64,000 nucleotides of DNA from Cellvibrio sp. PSBB023 (GTDB taxonomy: Bacteria > Pseudomonadota > Gammaproteobacteria > Pseudomonadales > Cellvibrionaceae), in assembly GCF_002007605.1 (NCBI RefSeq), contig NZ_CP019799.1, positions 2,356,001 to 2,420,000 on the forward strand, given 5' to 3'. The position numbers and the translations under genes are program-made. Position 1 is the first letter of the stretch. Each line of letters starts with the position of its first letter. Under the pieces are notes generated by a model. That model had not been told where the DNA came from and searched no databases. It was given only the letters and a program-made list of their open reading frames with translations. This document shows, piece by piece, positions 48,658-60,430 of this stretch.

Positions 48658-49938
48658 ATGGCACTAACAACTACTACAAAAACGGCTAGCTCGGTAAGTA
48701 AAGCCAAAGCTGCCACAAAGACCAAGCAAATTCCGACAACCAACACCTATATTTACAAAGGTTTGGATAAAAAGGGCAATAAGATCCAAGGGGAAATTAA
48801 CGGCGGTAGCCCAACGATAGTTAGAACTATCCTTGCAAAGCAAGGTATTACAGCCAAGTCCGTCTCCAAAAAAGCCAAACCACTTTTTGGGTCTAGTGGC
48901 AAATCAATTAAACCTGCCGATATCGCCGTTTTCTCTCGTCAAATGGCAACGATGATGAAAGCTGGCGTACCACTTGTTCAGGCATTTGACATAGTGGCTG
49001 ATGGGCTGGAAAACCCGAACTTAAAAAAACTGGTCCTACAAATTAGAGACAGTGTCGCGGCAGGGGGAGGATTCGCTAACTCGTTAAGAGAGCACCCCAA
49101 ATATTTTGATGACTTATTCTGCAACCTTGTCGACGCCGGTGAGCAATCAGGCGCACTGGAAACAATGCTTGACCGAATTGCAACCTACAAAGAAAAAACT
49201 GAAGCACTAAAAGCGAAAATCAAAAAGGCATTGACTTATCCAATCGCGGTAGTATTAGTTGCAATTGTTGTAACAGGCATACTCTTGGTCAAAGTTGTTC
49301 CTCAATTTGCCGAAACATTTCGTGACTTCGGCGCTGAACTACCCGCTTTCACTTTATTTGTATTATACCTTTCAGACTTGGCGCAAACTTATTGGTTTAT
49401 CATTTTGCTTGGAATGGGAGTCGCAGCATTTATGTTTAAACTTGCTACTCAAAAGTCACAAGCCTTTGCTTATTTAGTAGACAAATATATTCTCAAATTT
49501 CCAATCGTTGGAAAAATTCTATACCTTTCTGTAATGGCGAGATTCGCCAGAACACTTGCCACTACATTTGCTGCAGGCGTACCTCTCATTGATGCATTGA
49601 CATCCGTATCTGGTGCAGCAGGCAACAGGATATATGCAGAAGCAATCATTAAGGTCAGAGAGGATGTGTCTACAGGTATCCAGCTAAATACTTCGTTAAA
49701 AGCTAGGTCAATGTTTCCAACACTTCTTATTCAAATGGCAGCAATTGGAGAGGAGTCCGGTGCACTTGATGCCATGCTCGACAAGGTTGCGCTATATTAT
49801 GAGGAGGCTGTAGACAATATGGTTGACAGTCTAACATCTTTGCTGGAGCCGTTAATTATGTCAGTGCTCGGGATTCTCGTAGGCGGATTAATGATAGCAA
49901 TGTATCTTCCCATCTTTCAAATTGGCTCGGTTGTATAA
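48658..49938 (+). CDS. pilC: Type IV pilus inner-membrane platform protein
   Basis: 426 residues with two T2SSF domains (about 90-215 and 295-415), each with membrane helices. FSRQMATMMKAGVPLVQAF and MARFARTLATTFAAGVPLIDAL are the repeated family signatures. A basic Lys/Thr-rich N-terminal stretch precedes them. It links the PilB motor to the growing pilus. Its stop is two bases before the pilD GTG. Confidence 0.96.
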   Translation: MALTTTTKTASSVSKAKAATKTKQIPTTNTYIYKGLDKKGNKIQGEINGGSPTIVRTILAKQGITAKSVSKKAKPLFGSSGKSIKPADIAVFSRQMATMMKAGVPLVQAFDIVADGLENPNLKKLVLQIRDSVAAGGGFANSLREHPKYFDDLFCNLVDAGEQSGALETMLDRIATYKEKTEALKAKIKKALTYPIAVVLVAIVVTGILLVKVVPQFAETFRDFGAELPAFTLFVLYLSDLAQTYWFIILLGMGVAAFMFKLATQKSQAFAYLVDKYILKFPIVGKILYLSVMARFARTLATTFAAGVPLIDALTSVSGAAGNRIYAEAIIKVREDVSTGIQLNTSLKARSMFPTLLIQMAAIGEESGALDAMLDKVALYYEEAVDNMVDSLTSLLEPLIMSVLGILVGGLMIAMYLPIFQIGSVV

Positions 49939-49940
49939 AC

Positions 49941-50837
49941 GTGAATTTTCTCTCAGCTCTGCAAGCCTACCCCCTTTTAGGGATGGCTTGCGCATTAGTC
50001 CTCGGTTTATTAGTTGGCAGCTTTCTTAATGTGGTGATCTACCGCTTACCCAAAATGATGGAACGCGACTGGCAGCACCAATGCAGAGAGTTTTTGGCCA
50101 ACGATAGCAATATTGCAGCCCTCCCCGAACCCAGCGAAAAGCAGGAATCCTTTAATTTAATGGTGCCTGCTTCGCGCTGCCCAAGCTGCGGGCATAAAAT
50201 TCGCGCATGGGAAAATATTCCTGTTATCAGTTATGCATTTTTGGGTGGAAAATGCTCTAGCTGTAAAACTACCATATCTATTCGCTACCCAATTATTGAA
50301 CTGGCTACCGGTATCTTATCGGTTGTGGCTATCGCTTACGTTGGTGTTAGCTGGAATGGATTAGCAGCACTACTGCTCACCTGGTCATTAATTGCATTGA
50401 CTATGATCGATCTGGACACCTACTTGCTGCCAGATGATATAACGCTGCCGCTATTGTGGCTGGGGCTGATCATCAATAGCTTCGGAATGTTCACAGACTT
50501 GCCCAGCGCCCTGTGGGGTGCCATAGCGGGATATATGTCGCTGTGGATGGTTTACCAGCTCTTTAAGTTGGTCACAGGCAAAGAAGGCATGGGCTTTGGA
50601 GATTTCAAATTGTTAGCCGCACTGGGGGCATGGATGGGCTGGCAAATGCTACCGCAAATTATTTTATTGTCGTCGCTGGTTGGTGCAGTGATTGGGATTA
50701 CCATGATAGTTGTTCGTGGGCGCGATAAAAATATCCCCATCCCTTTTGGCCCCTACCTCGCAATTGCAGGCTGGATTGCATTTATTTGGGGCGATACAAT
50801 CAACCAAACCTATTTAAAATTATTTGTTGTCTATTAA
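49941..50837 (+). CDS. pilD: Prepilin leader peptidase and N-methyltransferase
   Basis: 298 residues, starting at GTG. The N-terminal zinc loop has two Cys pairs (CPSCGHK and CSSCKT). The aspartate protease part has MIDLDTYLLPD and the GMGFGDFKLLAALGAW signature with its Asp. It cleaves and methylates pilin and the minor pilins. End of the pilBCD unit; coaE follows after 60 bases. Confidence 0.96.
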   Translation: MNFLSALQAYPLLGMACALVLGLLVGSFLNVVIYRLPKMMERDWQHQCREFLANDSNIAALPEPSEKQESFNLMVPASRCPSCGHKIRAWENIPVISYAFLGGKCSSCKTTISIRYPIIELATGILSVVAIAYVGVSWNGLAALLLTWSLIALTMIDLDTYLLPDDITLPLLWLGLIINSFGMFTDLPSALWGAIAGYMSLWMVYQLFKLVTGKEGMGFGDFKLLAALGAWMGWQMLPQIILLSSLVGAVIGITMIVVRGRDKNIPIPFGPYLAIAGWIAFIWGDTINQTYLKLFVVY

Positions 50838-50897
50838 GGTCAAAGAGAAAGCAAGTTATCGACCTGGACCAATACACCACTCAGGAGTTGTATCGAG

Positions 50898-51509
50898 ATG
50901 ATTATTGGTCTTACCGGCGGTATTGGTAGCGGAAAGTCGCAAGCGAGCAAGCGCTTTGCTTTGCATGGCATAACCCTTGTCAATGCAGATGTAGTTGCGC
51001 GTGAAGTCGTAATGCCCGGTTGCCCAGCACTACAAGCAATTGCGCAGCACTTTGGTCCGGAGATTCTCGCCGCGGATGGCACCTTGAACCGACGCAAATT
51101 GCGCGAGATTATTTTCCAATCCCCGGCAGAAAAACAATGGCTTGAGGCATTGCTTCACCCACTAATTAATGCAGAAATTCGCCGCCAGCTCAGCACCTCC
51201 ACTAGCGCCTATAGCATCCTTGAGTCACCACTCTTGCTCGAAACCAAGCAATACGAATTAGTTGACCGCATATTGGTTGTGGATGTGCGTGAGATGACGC
51301 AAATAGATCGTGCCAGTCAGCGCGACAACAGCGATGAGCAACAGATTAAAGCGATAATGCAAACACAATTGAGTCGCCAGGAACGTTGCGCACGCGCCCA
51401 TGATATTATTCAAAATCACGGCAGTATTGATGAATTAAACCAACAGGTGGACAAGCTTCATCAACTCTACCTGGAGCTGACACACGCGGAAACCACTTCA
51501 CCCAAGTAA
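50898..51509 (+). CDS. coaE: Dephospho-CoA kinase
   Basis: 203 residues. P-loop [11 protein letters not shown] at the start, NADVVAREV and [21 protein letters not shown] further on are typical. It adds the 3'-phosphate to dephospho-CoA, the last step of CoA synthesis. The pilD-coaE-yacG order is standard in gammaproteobacteria. Confidence 0.96.
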   Translation: MIIGLTGGIGSGKSQASKRFALHGITLVNADVVAREVVMPGCPALQAIAQHFGPEILAADGTLNRRKLREIIFQSPAEKQWLEALLHPLINAEIRRQLSTSTSAYSILESPLLLETKQYELVDRILVVDVREMTQIDRASQRDNSDEQQIKAIMQTQLSRQERCARAHDIIQNHGSIDELNQQVDKLHQLYLELTHAETTSPK

Positions 51510-51517
51510 TCTTATTT

Positions 51518-51721
51518 ATGTCAATTACAGATCCAATCACAGACTTAACCAGCTTAAAACTTGCCTGCCCAACCTGTAAAAAAACCGTACTGTGGAATGA
51601 TGATTTTCCCCATCGCCCATTTTGTAGTGATCGTTGTCGGTTAATTGATTTGGGAGAATGGGCAAGCGAAAGCCATCGCATTGCAGGGGATAATCTGGAT
51701 ATCAACTCAGAGGATGATTAA
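51518..51721 (+). CDS. yacG: DNA gyrase inhibitor YacG, zinc-ribbon protein
   Basis: 67 residues. Four Cys ligands in CPTCKK and [15 protein letters not shown] bind zinc. Known in E. coli to bind GyrB and block gyrase. The gene lies eight bases after coaE and is convergent with the Nudix/ThiE gene. Confidence 0.93.
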   Translation: MSITDPITDLTSLKLACPTCKKTVLWNDDFPHRPFCSDRCRLIDLGEWASESHRIAGDNLDINSEDD

Positions 51722-51749
51722 GGGCGCTCTAAGTGCCCCCTGTCTTAGA

Positions 51750-52703
51750 TCACCACCAGGCACTGATACTGGCGATGCCTTGGGCACCGTTCGCTCGAGC
51801 AAGATTCAGATCTTCCTCTCCCACACCACCCAGTGCGTACACCGGCACATTTGCTAACTCAACCAATTCTGAAAATGCAGCCCAACCCAGCGGAAGTAGA
51901 TCAGGGTGGGATTGCGTGTAGTTAACAGGTGACAGGAGCAAATAATCCGCACCTATTGCTTGTGCGTGCTCAATTTCTTGCGCATTGTGGCAAGAAACAC
52001 CCAGCAGGATATTATGGGCAACCGGGCGTTCAATTAGCTCAGCGGCTTCATGGCGATTCAGATGCAACCCCGCATTTATCTGAGGCAACAGCATTTGAAT
52101 TTGATTGAAGGTAGCTACCGAGGTATTTAGTTGCAACTGTACCTTATATAGCGAGGTTAAATCTGCAACAACATTTAACAGCTCGTAATGGTGTACCGGA
52201 GAAAGATTGGGAATTCGCAACTGTAAAATACCAACACCAGCCGCCAGGACATCCGTGACACGCGCAATAAAGTCAGGTTCATTTGTTAATGCACCCGTAA
52301 TTGCATAGGTGGATGGCAAATTAATAGCAGAAATAATGGGGCGATTGGCGGCAGGGAATTCAAACCCTTTAAGTTGTTCAACATCAACCCATTGAATTGG
52401 CTGACCTTCATTACCACAGGCTTCGCCAGAAAAGCGGGTAATACGATGCACATCCAGAAGCACAGACTTGTCAGTATAATGATGACGAATTTGTATTAAT
52501 GGCTCGCTGGCAAGCACATTAATATTCAATTCTTCGCGCAACTCACGCGCCAAGGCCTGCTGAATCGTTTCGCCAGCATCGACCTTACCGCCCGGAAACT
52601 CCCAGAGCCCACCTTGATGCGCTGAGTCCGGGCGCTTGGCAATCAGAATGTTACCATCGGGCCGGTAAATCACACCGACGGCAACATGCACTAACTTATT
52701 CAC
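51750..52703 (-). CDS. Nudix hydrolase (MutT-like) fused to ThiE-like domain
   Basis: 317 residues, GTG start. N-terminal Nudix domain (1-130) with the complete box GGKVDAGETIQQALARELRE plus E, as in MutT, which removes 8-oxo-dGTP. The C-terminal part (about 135-317) has the TIM-barrel pattern of thiamine phosphate synthase (LLGVSCHNAQEIEHAQAIGADYLLLSP cannot be quoted whole; it lies near 230-255; then YALGGVGEEDL). The ThiE part lacks obvious pyrophosphate-binding residues, so its activity is uncertain. The fusion beside argJ and secA is the same as in Pseudomonas. Confidence 0.9.
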   Translation of the reverse strand: MNKLVHVAVGVIYRPDGNILIAKRPDSAHQGGLWEFPGGKVDAGETIQQALARELREELNINVLASEPLIQIRHHYTDKSVLLDVHRITRFSGEACGNEGQPIQWVDVEQLKGFEFPAANRPIISAINLPSTYAITGALTNEPDFIARVTDVLAAGVGILQLRIPNLSPVHHYELLNVVADLTSLYKVQLQLNTSVATFNQIQMLLPQINAGLHLNRHEAAELIERPVAHNILLGVSCHNAQEIEHAQAIGADYLLLSPVNYTQSHPDLLPLGWAAFSELVELANVPVYALGGVGEEDLNLARANGAQGIASISAWW

Positions 52704-52718
52704 AAGAAACCGCAGTGA

Positions 52719-53939
52719 TCAGGAGCGATAGTCCGCATTGATGCGCACATACTCATAGGACAAATCGGTTGTCCATACTGTTTCTGCTACATCACCACGG
52801 CCAAGATTAATATTAATTGCAATTTCTGCTTGCTTCATGACCGCCTGTCCCTGCTCTTCGGTATAGCTTTTAGCGCGGCCGCCATGCTCAACAATTAATG
52901 TCTCATTCAAATGAACACGCACTTTGGTCGCATCCAAGTCGGCTACACCCGCATAACCAATGGCCGCCACAATACGCCCCCAATTGGGATCAGACGCAAA
53001 CAATGCGGTTTTTATCAAGGGCGAGTGGGCAACCGCGTAGGCAACATCCAGGCATTCATCGCGTGTTGCGCCGCCACTTACGGCAACGGTCACAAACTTG
53101 GTAGCACCTTCACCATCGCTCACAATACTTTTGGCGAGATGAATGTGGGCAGCCAAAATTATTTCACGCAACTTTTCGTAAAGCTCACCCTTCGCCTCTG
53201 TCACTTCCGGCAAATCAATCTGGCCTGTTGCGATTAAAATGCACGAGTCGTTGGTCGATGTGTCACCATCAATGGTGATGCGATTAAATGATTTATCCGC
53301 AGCTTCACGCGCAAGCGCTTGCAGCAATGGTTGTGCAATTTTTGCGTCAGTTGCGATATAACCCAACATGGTCGCCATATTGGGCTTAATCATTCCCGCG
53401 CCTTTGGAGATACCATTAACGGTAATCGTTTTACCTTGGTATTCGAACTGTTGGCTGAAACCTTTGGGGCGAGTATCTGTGGTCATAATGCCAGCACCGG
53501 CATCATCCCACCCATCAATATTGACCTTTGCCAGAGCCTCTGGAATGACTGCGGTAATTTTTTGCACCGGTAAAGGCTCACCAATCACGCCCGTCGAAAA
53601 AGGCAATACCTGCTCAGGTGTAACACCGGTTAATTCAGCAATCGCCGCACAGGTTGCTTTTGCATCCAACAAACCCTGCTCGCCAGTACACGCATTAGCA
53701 TTGCCTGAATTGATCAGCAAATAACGAATCGGGGCTTTGCTGAGGTGATCTTTACACAGGGTCACTGGTGCAGCACAAAATGCATTTTTAGTAAAAACAC
53801 CCGCAACACTGCTGCCTTCCGCCAATTCAAATAAGACGACATCGCGACGTCCGACTTTTTTAATGCCGGCATTTACAGCAGTTAATTTAACACCCTGAAC
53901 AGGGTGCATGTGCGGAAAAGGATAATCACCAACAGCCAT
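52719..53939 (-). CDS. argJ: Glutamate N-acetyltransferase / amino-acid acetyltransferase
   Basis: 406 residues. The self-cleavage site KPNMATMLGY is present; the Thr becomes the N-terminal nucleophile of the beta chain. Other marks are NSGNANACTGEQG, KGAGMI and GDTSTNDSC. It moves the acetyl group from N-acetylornithine to glutamate in the cyclic arginine pathway. It follows secA and precedes the Nudix gene by 15 bases. Confidence 0.96.
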   Translation of the reverse strand: MAVGDYPFPHMHPVQGVKLTAVNAGIKKVGRRDVVLFELAEGSSVAGVFTKNAFCAAPVTLCKDHLSKAPIRYLLINSGNANACTGEQGLLDAKATCAAIAELTGVTPEQVLPFSTGVIGEPLPVQKITAVIPEALAKVNIDGWDDAGAGIMTTDTRPKGFSQQFEYQGKTITVNGISKGAGMIKPNMATMLGYIATDAKIAQPLLQALAREAADKSFNRITIDGDTSTNDSCILIATGQIDLPEVTEAKGELYEKLREIILAAHIHLAKSIVSDGEGATKFVTVAVSGGATRDECLDVAYAVAHSPLIKTALFASDPNWGRIVAAIGYAGVADLDATKVRVHLNETLIVEHGGRAKSYTEEQGQAVMKQAEIAININLGRGDVAETVWTTDLSYEYVRINADYRS

Positions 53940-53997
53940 AATTTATTTACTCAATAAAAAACTTTTTCATACCGCCAGCCGCATTAGCCAGCAAAAT

Positions 53998-56739
53998 TTA
54001 TTCAAGCGCGCCGTGACAGCTTTTAAACTTTTTACCAGATCCACATGGGCATGGATCATTACGACCCACTTTACGCCCTTCGCGTACCACTGTGGATGGC
54101 GTTCGTGGTGCCGACGCGACTGGCTCAGGCTCAGCTTCACCCAAGGCAGAAAGTTCATCATGACGCAATTGCATTTTTTGTCGGGCCAACTCTTCGCGAC
54201 GCTGGTTTTCCATCTCTTCCATTTGTTCGCGTGAAATAGGCTCAACACGCGCCATTAAATGAATAGTTTCGCGCTTTACGGTCATCAGCAAACTTTGGAA
54301 CAATTCAAACGCTTCACGCTTGTATTCCTGCTTGGGGTTACGCTGTGCATAAGAGCGTAAATTAATACCTTGGCGCAAATGATCCATGGTTGCCAAGTGA
54401 TCCTTCCAAGCATTGTCTAACACCTGCAGCATCACTTGTTTTTCAATTTCCAGCATGATGTCGCCAACACGCTCGCACTTGGTGTCGTAAGCACCTTGGA
54501 TCTCTGCCAAAATTTTCTTACGCAAAGTTTCTTCGTGTAGGCGCGTATCTTCTTCAAGCCATTTGGCAATAGTGAGACGCAAACCAAAATCCGTTTCAAT
54601 TTGTTTTTCCAAGCCAGCCACATCCCACTGATCTTCAATTGATTGCGGTGGAATAAAGCCGTTAATCAAATCCTCAACAACTTCTTCGCGGATAGCGGTA
54701 ATAGTCTCGCGGATAGAATCTGCATCCAACAATTCATTGCGTTGGTGATAAATAATCTGCCGTTGATCATTGGCAACATCGTCAAACTCAAGCAATTGTT
54801 TACGAATGTCGAAGTTACGCCCTTCCACTTTACGCTGTGCTTTTTCAATTGCGTTGTTAACCATGCGATGCTCAATAGCCTCGCCTTTTTCCATTCCCAG
54901 AGCCTGCATAAAATTGCGGACGCGCTCAGAGGCAAAAATACGCATCAGGTTATCTTCAAGCGACAAATAAAAACGTGTTAAGCCCGGATCACCCTGACGA
55001 CCTGCACGACCACGCAGCTGATTATCAATACGACGGGATTCGTGGCGTTCAGTACCAATAATGTGCAAACCACCTGCTGCTAACACAGTCTCATGGCGCT
55101 GTTTCCAATCGGCTTTAATTGCCTCAATTTGTTCTGGCGTAGGATTTTCTACCTTGGCTACATCGGATTCCCAACGACCACCCAATACAATATCCGTACC
55201 ACGCCCCGCCATGTTGGTGGCAATAGTGACTGCTCCCGGGCGCCCCGCTTGCGCAATAATTTCTGCTTCCTGCGCATGGAACTTGGCATTGAGCACTTGA
55301 TGCTTAATGCCCGCTTTAGTTAAGCGGCGCGACATTTCTTCCGAGGTTTCAATCGATGCAGTCCCCACGAGAATCGGGGCATTTTTAGATTGGAATGCTT
55401 TGATGTCTTCAACAATTGCCAGATACTTTTCTTCCAGCGATAAAAACACCTTATCGTTCATGTCCAGACGTTGTACAACACGGTTGGTTGGAATAACCAC
55501 CACATCCAAACCATAAATTTCGCGGAATTCATAGGCTTCGGTATCTGCTGTACCGGTCATACCGGACAGGGTTGGGTACAAACGGAAATAGTTTTGAAAG
55601 GTGGTAGACGCGAGAGTCTGGCTTTCACTTTGAATCGCAACGCCTTCTTTAGCTTCAATCGCTTGATGCAAACCTTCTGACAAACGACGACCGGGCATAG
55701 TACGGCCAGTGTGTTCATCGATTAATACAACCTGTCCTTCCTGAACAATATATTCCACATCCAAATGGAACAACGCATGAGCACGCAATGCAGAGTTAAC
55801 GTGATGCAATAATGCCAGATTATTCGCGGCATAAAGGTTTTGATCTGGCTGTAACAAACCAGCTTGAATTAACAAATCCTCTACACGCTGATGGCCATCT
55901 TCTGTCAATTCAACCTGACGTGATTTTTCATCGACGGTAAAGTCACCTGGCTCAGAGATAACACGACGATCACCATCTTCTCCATTATCAATTTGGCGTT
56001 TTAACTTCAGCACCAATTGATTCATGCGCTTGTATAGCTCGGAACTGTTTTCTGCCGCACCGGAAATAATCAGTGGCGTACGCGCTTCATCGATAAGGAT
56101 AGAGTCCACTTCATCGATTACTGCAAAATTTAAGGGGCGCTGAACCTTATCGCGCTTACTAAGCGCCATATTATCGCGCAGATAATCAAAACCATATTCA
56201 TTGTTGGTGCCATAAGTAACATCGGCAGCATAGGCAGCACGCTTAACGGAAGCGGGCTGCATAGATTGGATAACACCAACAGTCATGCCTAAAAATTCAT
56301 ACAACGGCATCATCCAGTTTGCGTCGCGGCTTGCCAGATAATCATTCACCGTCACGATGTGAACGCCTTTACCCGCTAATGCATGCAAGTAACTTGGCAA
56401 GGTTGATACCAGTGTTTTACCTTCACCAGTACGCATCTCGGCAATACGCCCTTCATGCAGACTCATACCACCAATCATTTGCACATCAAAATGGCGCATG
56501 CCCAGCACGCGTTTACTGGCCTCACGCACAGTGGCAAATGCCTCAGGCAATAGCTGATCCAATGTCTCGCCTTTGTTGTAACGCTCGCGAAACTCAAGGG
56601 TCTTTGCTTTTAATTGCTCATCACTGAGCGCCTGTATTTCTGGCTCAAGGGCACTGATACGCGCCACTGTTTTATTCATGCGCTTTAATTCGCGCTCATT
56701 CTTTGAACCAAAAACTGCCTTTATTAACTTACCGATCAT
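53998..56739 (-). CDS. secA: Preprotein translocase ATPase SecA
   Basis: 913 residues from the ATG at 56739 ([16 protein letters not shown]); the frame stays open 27 codons upstream, through hydrophobic sequence that does not belong to Sec[15 protein letters not shown] (Walker A), [19 protein letters not shown] (Walker B), [14 protein letters not shown] and the C-terminal zinc finger [14 protein letters not shown], which binds SecB, are complete. It pushes secretory proteins through SecYEG. No secM-like gene lies in front of it. Confidence 0.96.
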   Translation of the reverse strand: MIGKLIKAVFGSKNERELKRMNKTVARISALEPEIQALSDEQLKAKTLEFRERYNKGETLDQLLPEAFATVREASKRVLGMRHFDVQMIGGMSLHEGRIAEMRTGEGKTLVSTLPSYLHALAGKGVHIVTVNDYLASRDANWMMPLYEFLGMTVGVIQSMQPASVKRAAYAADVTYGTNNEYGFDYLRDNMALSKRDKVQRPLNFAVIDEVDSILIDEARTPLIISGAAENSSELYKRMNQLVLKLKRQIDNGEDGDRRVISEPGDFTVDEKSRQVELTEDGHQRVEDLLIQAGLLQPDQNLYAANNLALLHHVNSALRAHALFHLDVEYIVQEGQVVLIDEHTGRTMPGRRLSEGLHQAIEAKEGVAIQSESQTLASTTFQNYFRLYPTLSGMTGTADTEAYEFREIYGLDVVVIPTNRVVQRLDMNDKVFLSLEEKYLAIVEDIKAFQSKNAPILVGTASIETSEEMSRRLTKAGIKHQVLNAKFHAQEAEIIAQAGRPGAVTIATNMAGRGTDIVLGGRWESDVAKVENPTPEQIEAIKADWKQRHETVLAAGGLHIIGTERHESRRIDNQLRGRAGRQGDPGLTRFYLSLEDNLMRIFASERVRNFMQALGMEKGEAIEHRMVNNAIEKAQRKVEGRNFDIRKQLLEFDDVANDQRQIIYHQRNELLDADSIRETITAIREEVVEDLINGFIPPQSIEDQWDVAGLEKQIETDFGLRLTIAKWLEEDTRLHEETLRKKILAEIQGAYDTKCERVGDIMLEIEKQVMLQVLDNAWKDHLATMDHLRQGINLRSYAQRNPKQEYKREAFELFQSLLMTVKRETIHLMARVEPISREQMEEMENQRREELARQKMQLRHDELSALGEAEPEPVASAPRTPSTVVREGRKVGRNDPCPCGSGKKFKSCHGALE

Positions 56740-56894
56740 GATGAATACCGTAATAAAACAAAAAACTGAATAAAATCTGCGCAGCATAACAGCGCTAAAA
56801 ATAGCGTTGGGCAACCCCAAAAAATGCTGGCAAGTAAATAGGAAGGCGTCGACTAAAGCAAGAGCGAAATCAGCTGTCGACGAGGCAGGAATAA

Positions 56895-57818
56895 CTAACG
56901 AGTAGTGCGGCGGATATAAGATGCGGGATCAACAACACGTCCATTTTTGTAGACTTCAAAATGTACATGGGGAGCCGTGGATCGACCGGTAGAACCAGAC
57001 AAGGCAATTACCTGCCCTTTCTTAACTACATCACCGGCTTTAACTAAATTTGATTTGTTGTGCGCATAGCGAGTAACTAATCCGTCGCCATGCTTAACCT
57101 CAACCATATTGCCATATTCAGGATGGCGACCAGCCCAATTAACAATACCAGCCGCAACACTACTGACTTTGCTTCCCGTTGGTGCTGCAAAGTCTAATCC
57201 GGAATGGAATTCAGTTTTGCCGGTAAAAGGATCTTTACGATATCCAAAGCGGGAGGTCATCCAGGCATTAGCGACTGGAGCACCCGACAACAGTGTTTCT
57301 TCTTGCAAGCTACGGTTCGCCAGCAGGGATTCAATGGTATTGAGTTGCTGTTCACGGCTATCTACCTGACCCGATAGTTGGTCTATAGCGGCAAAGAAGT
57401 CGGGGGTTTGATAGACATGAGGCGCCTTTGATGGGCCACCTAAGGGGGGAACCTGACTAAAATCAAACTCCCCTTGCTCAAGATTGGCGGCTGATGTGAG
57501 CTTTTCACCCAAGGCATCCAAACGCATCAAACGCGCTTGCAGCTCTGCCATTTTGCTGGTTAGTGCCGCGATTTGCGCCTCTGAGGCGGCTCGTTCCTGC
57601 TCAATTTCGGTTTCATGGGCAGATAAAATATCCATCCATGCTTTCGAGTCTGTCGTAAAAAAACCATCCTTATCGCCTGACACCAGCCAACTGTAGCCCC
57701 AAGCGCCCACAAAAGTGGGGATCCCCAACAAACACACAGACAAGAACGCGCGAGTCCACCCACCCAGGGTGAAACTGCGAGCTTGCGCATGGTTTTTGTT
57801 GACGATAATAATCTTCAT
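56895..57818 (-). CDS. M23 family metallopeptidase (LytM domain), inner-membrane anchored
   Basis: 307 residues. A membrane helix near 24-45 and a coiled coil (about 75-115, [20 protein letters not shown]) precede the LytM domain (about 185-300). Zinc ligands appear in [10 protein letters not shown] and HVHFEVY, and [18 protein letters not shown] is typical. All ligands are present, so it is probably an active peptidoglycan endopeptidase. It lies between lpxC and secA as in Pseudomonas. Confidence 0.92.
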   Translation of the reverse strand: MKIIIVNKNHAQARSFTLGGWTRAFLSVCLLGIPTFVGAWGYSWLVSGDKDGFFTTDSKAWMDILSAHETEIEQERAASEAQIAALTSKMAELQARLMRLDALGEKLTSAANLEQGEFDFSQVPPLGGPSKAPHVYQTPDFFAAIDQLSGQVDSREQQLNTIESLLANRSLQEETLLSGAPVANAWMTSRFGYRKDPFTGKTEFHSGLDFAAPTGSKVSSVAAGIVNWAGRHPEYGNMVEVKHGDGLVTRYAHNKSNLVKAGDVVKKGQVIALSGSTGRSTAPHVHFEVYKNGRVVDPASYIRRTTR

Positions 57819-58137
57819 TTATAAATCATTTTTATTAATAAAAAGGCTGTCATCTACTGATGCCGTTGGTATGACTTACGTTCTATTTGATTAACCAGGA
57901 CGGCAACTATACCCAGTCACCTAAAGCGTCCTACACAAAGCCACTTTGTTTTTAGCACAATAAAAATTGCTTTAAAAACAAAGGATTGCACTTAATTCAC
58001 TGGGGAGATTATACGGTGCGGAGAGTCCCTGCAAAGCACGTAAAACAACGTGCCCAAGAAATATCGCACAGATGGGAAGGATTTAACAAGTATAAAATTA
58101 GGCTATGTTCACAATTTGAACATAGCACTACCTAGAA
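57819..58137. other. Intergenic region between lpxC and the M23 gene
   Basis: About 320 bases without a gene. It holds the lpxC terminator and should contain the promoter of the M23 gene. In Pseudomonas a DUF721 (DciA) gene lies in this position; no trace of it is visible here. Confidence 0.5.
58102..58126 (-). terminator. Terminator after lpxC
   Basis: GCTATGTTCA pairs perfectly with TGAACATAGC over five bases, 12 bases past the lpxC stop. Only a weak T-rich stretch (CTAATTTTAT) follows on the minus strand, so it may be partial. Confidence 0.7.
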
Positions 58138-59049
58138 TCAGGCTACAGCAATTGGCGCTATATAGGTAATAGGCAACGCCTGATTTTCATCAAAGGTTAC
58201 AATCTCCCATGCATCAGGTTGCTCCAACAGCAAGCGTAACGCACGGTTATTGAGTGAATGGCCTGACTTGTGCGCCTTATATTCACAGATCAAACTGTTA
58301 CCCAGCATATAAAGATCGCCAATGGCATCAAGCACTTTGTGTTTTACAAACTCATCTTCGAAGCGCAACCCTTCTTCATTAAGAATGCGGTATTGATCGA
58401 CCACAATCGCGTTGTCCATACTGCCGCCACGGGCCAAGCCTTTGGAACGCAAGTATTCGATTTCATGCATAAAACCAAAGGTACGCGCCCGACTGATGTC
58501 TTTAACAAAGCTGGAACTGGAGAAATCCAGCTCCGTTTGCGGGCGACGATCTTTAAAGACCGGATGATCAAACTCAATGGAAAAAGAGACCTTAAAGCCA
58601 TCAAAGGGCGCGAAGGTGGCAAACTTGTCACCATCCCTCAATGTCACTTCTTTTTTAATCCGTACGAATTTTTTCGGGGCATTCTGTTCCTGGACGCCGG
58701 CAGATTGAATCAGGAACACAAAGGGACCGGCGCTGCCATCCATGATCGGAATTTCTGGCCCCGTTAATTCGACGATTGCATTATCAATCCCCATACCCGC
58801 CATTGCTGACATCAAGTGCTCTACTGTTGAGACCCTGACGTCATCTTTGATCAGGCAGGTAGAAAGCGTTGTCTCGCCCACATTTTTAGCGGTCGCCTTA
58901 ATCTCGACGGGTGGATTGAGATCCACGCGGCGAAATACGATACCGCTATCAACAGGTGCTGGCAGCAGCGTCAGGTGGATTTTGTCACCTGTATGCAAGC
59001 CTACACCGGTGGTACGTATTGAGTTTTTAAGCGTTCGCTGTTTGATCAT
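58138..59049 (-). CDS. lpxC: UDP-3-O-acyl-N-acetylglucosamine deacetylase
   Basis: 303 residues. [17 protein letters not shown] and [16 protein letters not shown] hold the zinc ligands (two His and an Asp); SFCxxRTF-like [15 protein letters not shown] and GGSMDNAIV are also typical. First committed step of lipid A synthesis. It follows ftsZ on the same strand, as in other gammaproteobacteria. Confidence 0.97.
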   Translation of the reverse strand: MIKQRTLKNSIRTTGVGLHTGDKIHLTLLPAPVDSGIVFRRVDLNPPVEIKATAKNVGETTLSTCLIKDDVRVSTVEHLMSAMAGMGIDNAIVELTGPEIPIMDGSAGPFVFLIQSAGVQEQNAPKKFVRIKKEVTLRDGDKFATFAPFDGFKVSFSIEFDHPVFKDRRPQTELDFSSSSFVKDISRARTFGFMHEIEYLRSKGLARGGSMDNAIVVDQYRILNEEGLRFEDEFVKHKVLDAIGDLYMLGNSLICEYKAHKSGHSLNNRALRLLLEQPDAWEIVTFDENQALPITYIAPIAVA

Positions 59050-59190
59050 CGGTCATGCCTCTGCCAGGTCAGTTTCCAATTTGCGTAGGGATGGCGCTAA
59101 CAAACCGCGCTCCCTTATTTACGCTATATGCTACCAACCCAGGGGTATATCAACCAGTTAAAGCTGACAATCCCCCCTATAGCAAAAGCA

Positions 59191-60366
59191 TTAGTCCGCC
59201 TGACGACGCAAGAACGCTGGAATATCCAGATATTCCAATTCCTTATCGCCCAGTGGTGCTGCCAGAGCTGCCGCATTGGATGAATGGGCATTAGCTCGCA
59301 GGTGGGTAGGACGATCCAAGGCCGCATAATCAGCAGGTGGCGCCGCACGACGGGTGTTGTCGATCACCTTGGTCGGCGCTGGCTTGGTTTCTTTTACTTG
59401 TGCGGAAACAACAACACCCAAACCTGTTGCAACAACAGTAACACGCAGCTCGTTAGTGAGCTCAGGATCAATTACTGTACCCACAACAACTGTCGCATCA
59501 CCTGATGCAAATTCTTCGATTATGCTGCCAACTTCGGAGTATTCACCCAAAGAAAGGTCGATACCGGCAGTGATGTTAACCAAAATACCGCGCGCACCTT
59601 GCAGGTTTACATCTTCCAACAAGGGGCTGCGAATCGCCGCTTCAGCCGCTTCACGCGCACGATTTTCACCGGTAGCACGACCTGTACCCATCATCGCCAT
59701 GCCCATTTCGGACATCACAGTACGCACGTCTGCAAAGTCGACGTTGATCATACCGGGACGAATAATCAGGTCAGCAATACCCTGAACTGCACCGAGCAAT
59801 ACGTTATTGGCGGCCTTGAAAGCGTCAAGCAGGCTGGTTGATTTGCCCAATACTGACAGCAGCTTCTCATTGGGAATGGTAATTAATGAGTCAACGCGCT
59901 CGCTCAACTCTTTAATACCGGCATCGGCAATCACCATGCGCTTGCGACCTTCAAAAGGGAAAGGCTTGGTCACAACAGCAACCGTCAAAATTCCCAAATC
60001 GCGTGCAACTTCGGCAACAACAGGAGCAGCGCCTGTACCGGTACCACCGCCCATACCAGCAGCAATGAATACCATATCCGCGCCGCGCAATACTTCGGCG
60101 ATGCGCTCGCGATCTTCCATTGCCGCTTGACGACCGATTTCCGGATTAGCACCAGCCCCCAGACCTTTGGTCATGGAATTGCCGAGTTGCAGTACCGTGC
60201 GCGCATCTATGTCTTTCAATGCTTGCGAATCGGTATTGGCGCAAATAAATTCAACGCCTTCGATTTTACTGGCAATCATGTGTTTGACGGCGTTACCGCC
60301 ACCGCCACCGACACCGATGACTTTGATTACCGCGTTTTGATGCAGGTTATCTACTAATTCAAACAT
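59191..60366 (-). CDS. ftsZ: Cell division GTPase FtsZ
   Basis: 391 residues from the ATG at 60366 (AGGGG seven bases upstream). GTP-binding [11 protein letters not shown], the T7 loop [13 protein letters not shown] and the conserved C-terminal peptide [10 protein letters not shown], which binds FtsA and ZipA, are present. It forms the division ring. It lies 65 bases after ftsA. Confidence 0.97.
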   Translation of the reverse strand: MFELVDNLHQNAVIKVIGVGGGGGNAVKHMIASKIEGVEFICANTDSQALKDIDARTVLQLGNSMTKGLGAGANPEIGRQAAMEDRERIAEVLRGADMVFIAAGMGGGTGTGAAPVVAEVARDLGILTVAVVTKPFPFEGRKRMVIADAGIKELSERVDSLITIPNEKLLSVLGKSTSLLDAFKAANNVLLGAVQGIADLIIRPGMINVDFADVRTVMSEMGMAMMGTGRATGENRAREAAEAAIRSPLLEDVNLQGARGILVNITAGIDLSLGEYSEVGSIIEEFASGDATVVVGTVIDPELTNELRVTVVATGLGVVVSAQVKETKPAPTKVIDNTRRAAPPADYAALDRPTHLRANAHSSNAAALAAPLGDKELEYLDIPAFLRRQAD

Positions 60367-60430
60367 GGCCACACCCCTTTGTTTCCCTTGACTCAATCTG
60401 TGAAAAATAATTTGGTTTATGCACAACTCA

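Noticed and set aside
57935..57954. ACAAAG-CCA-CTTTGT followed by T on the plus strand
   Set aside because: Looks like a small plus-strand terminator, but no plus-strand gene precedes it.
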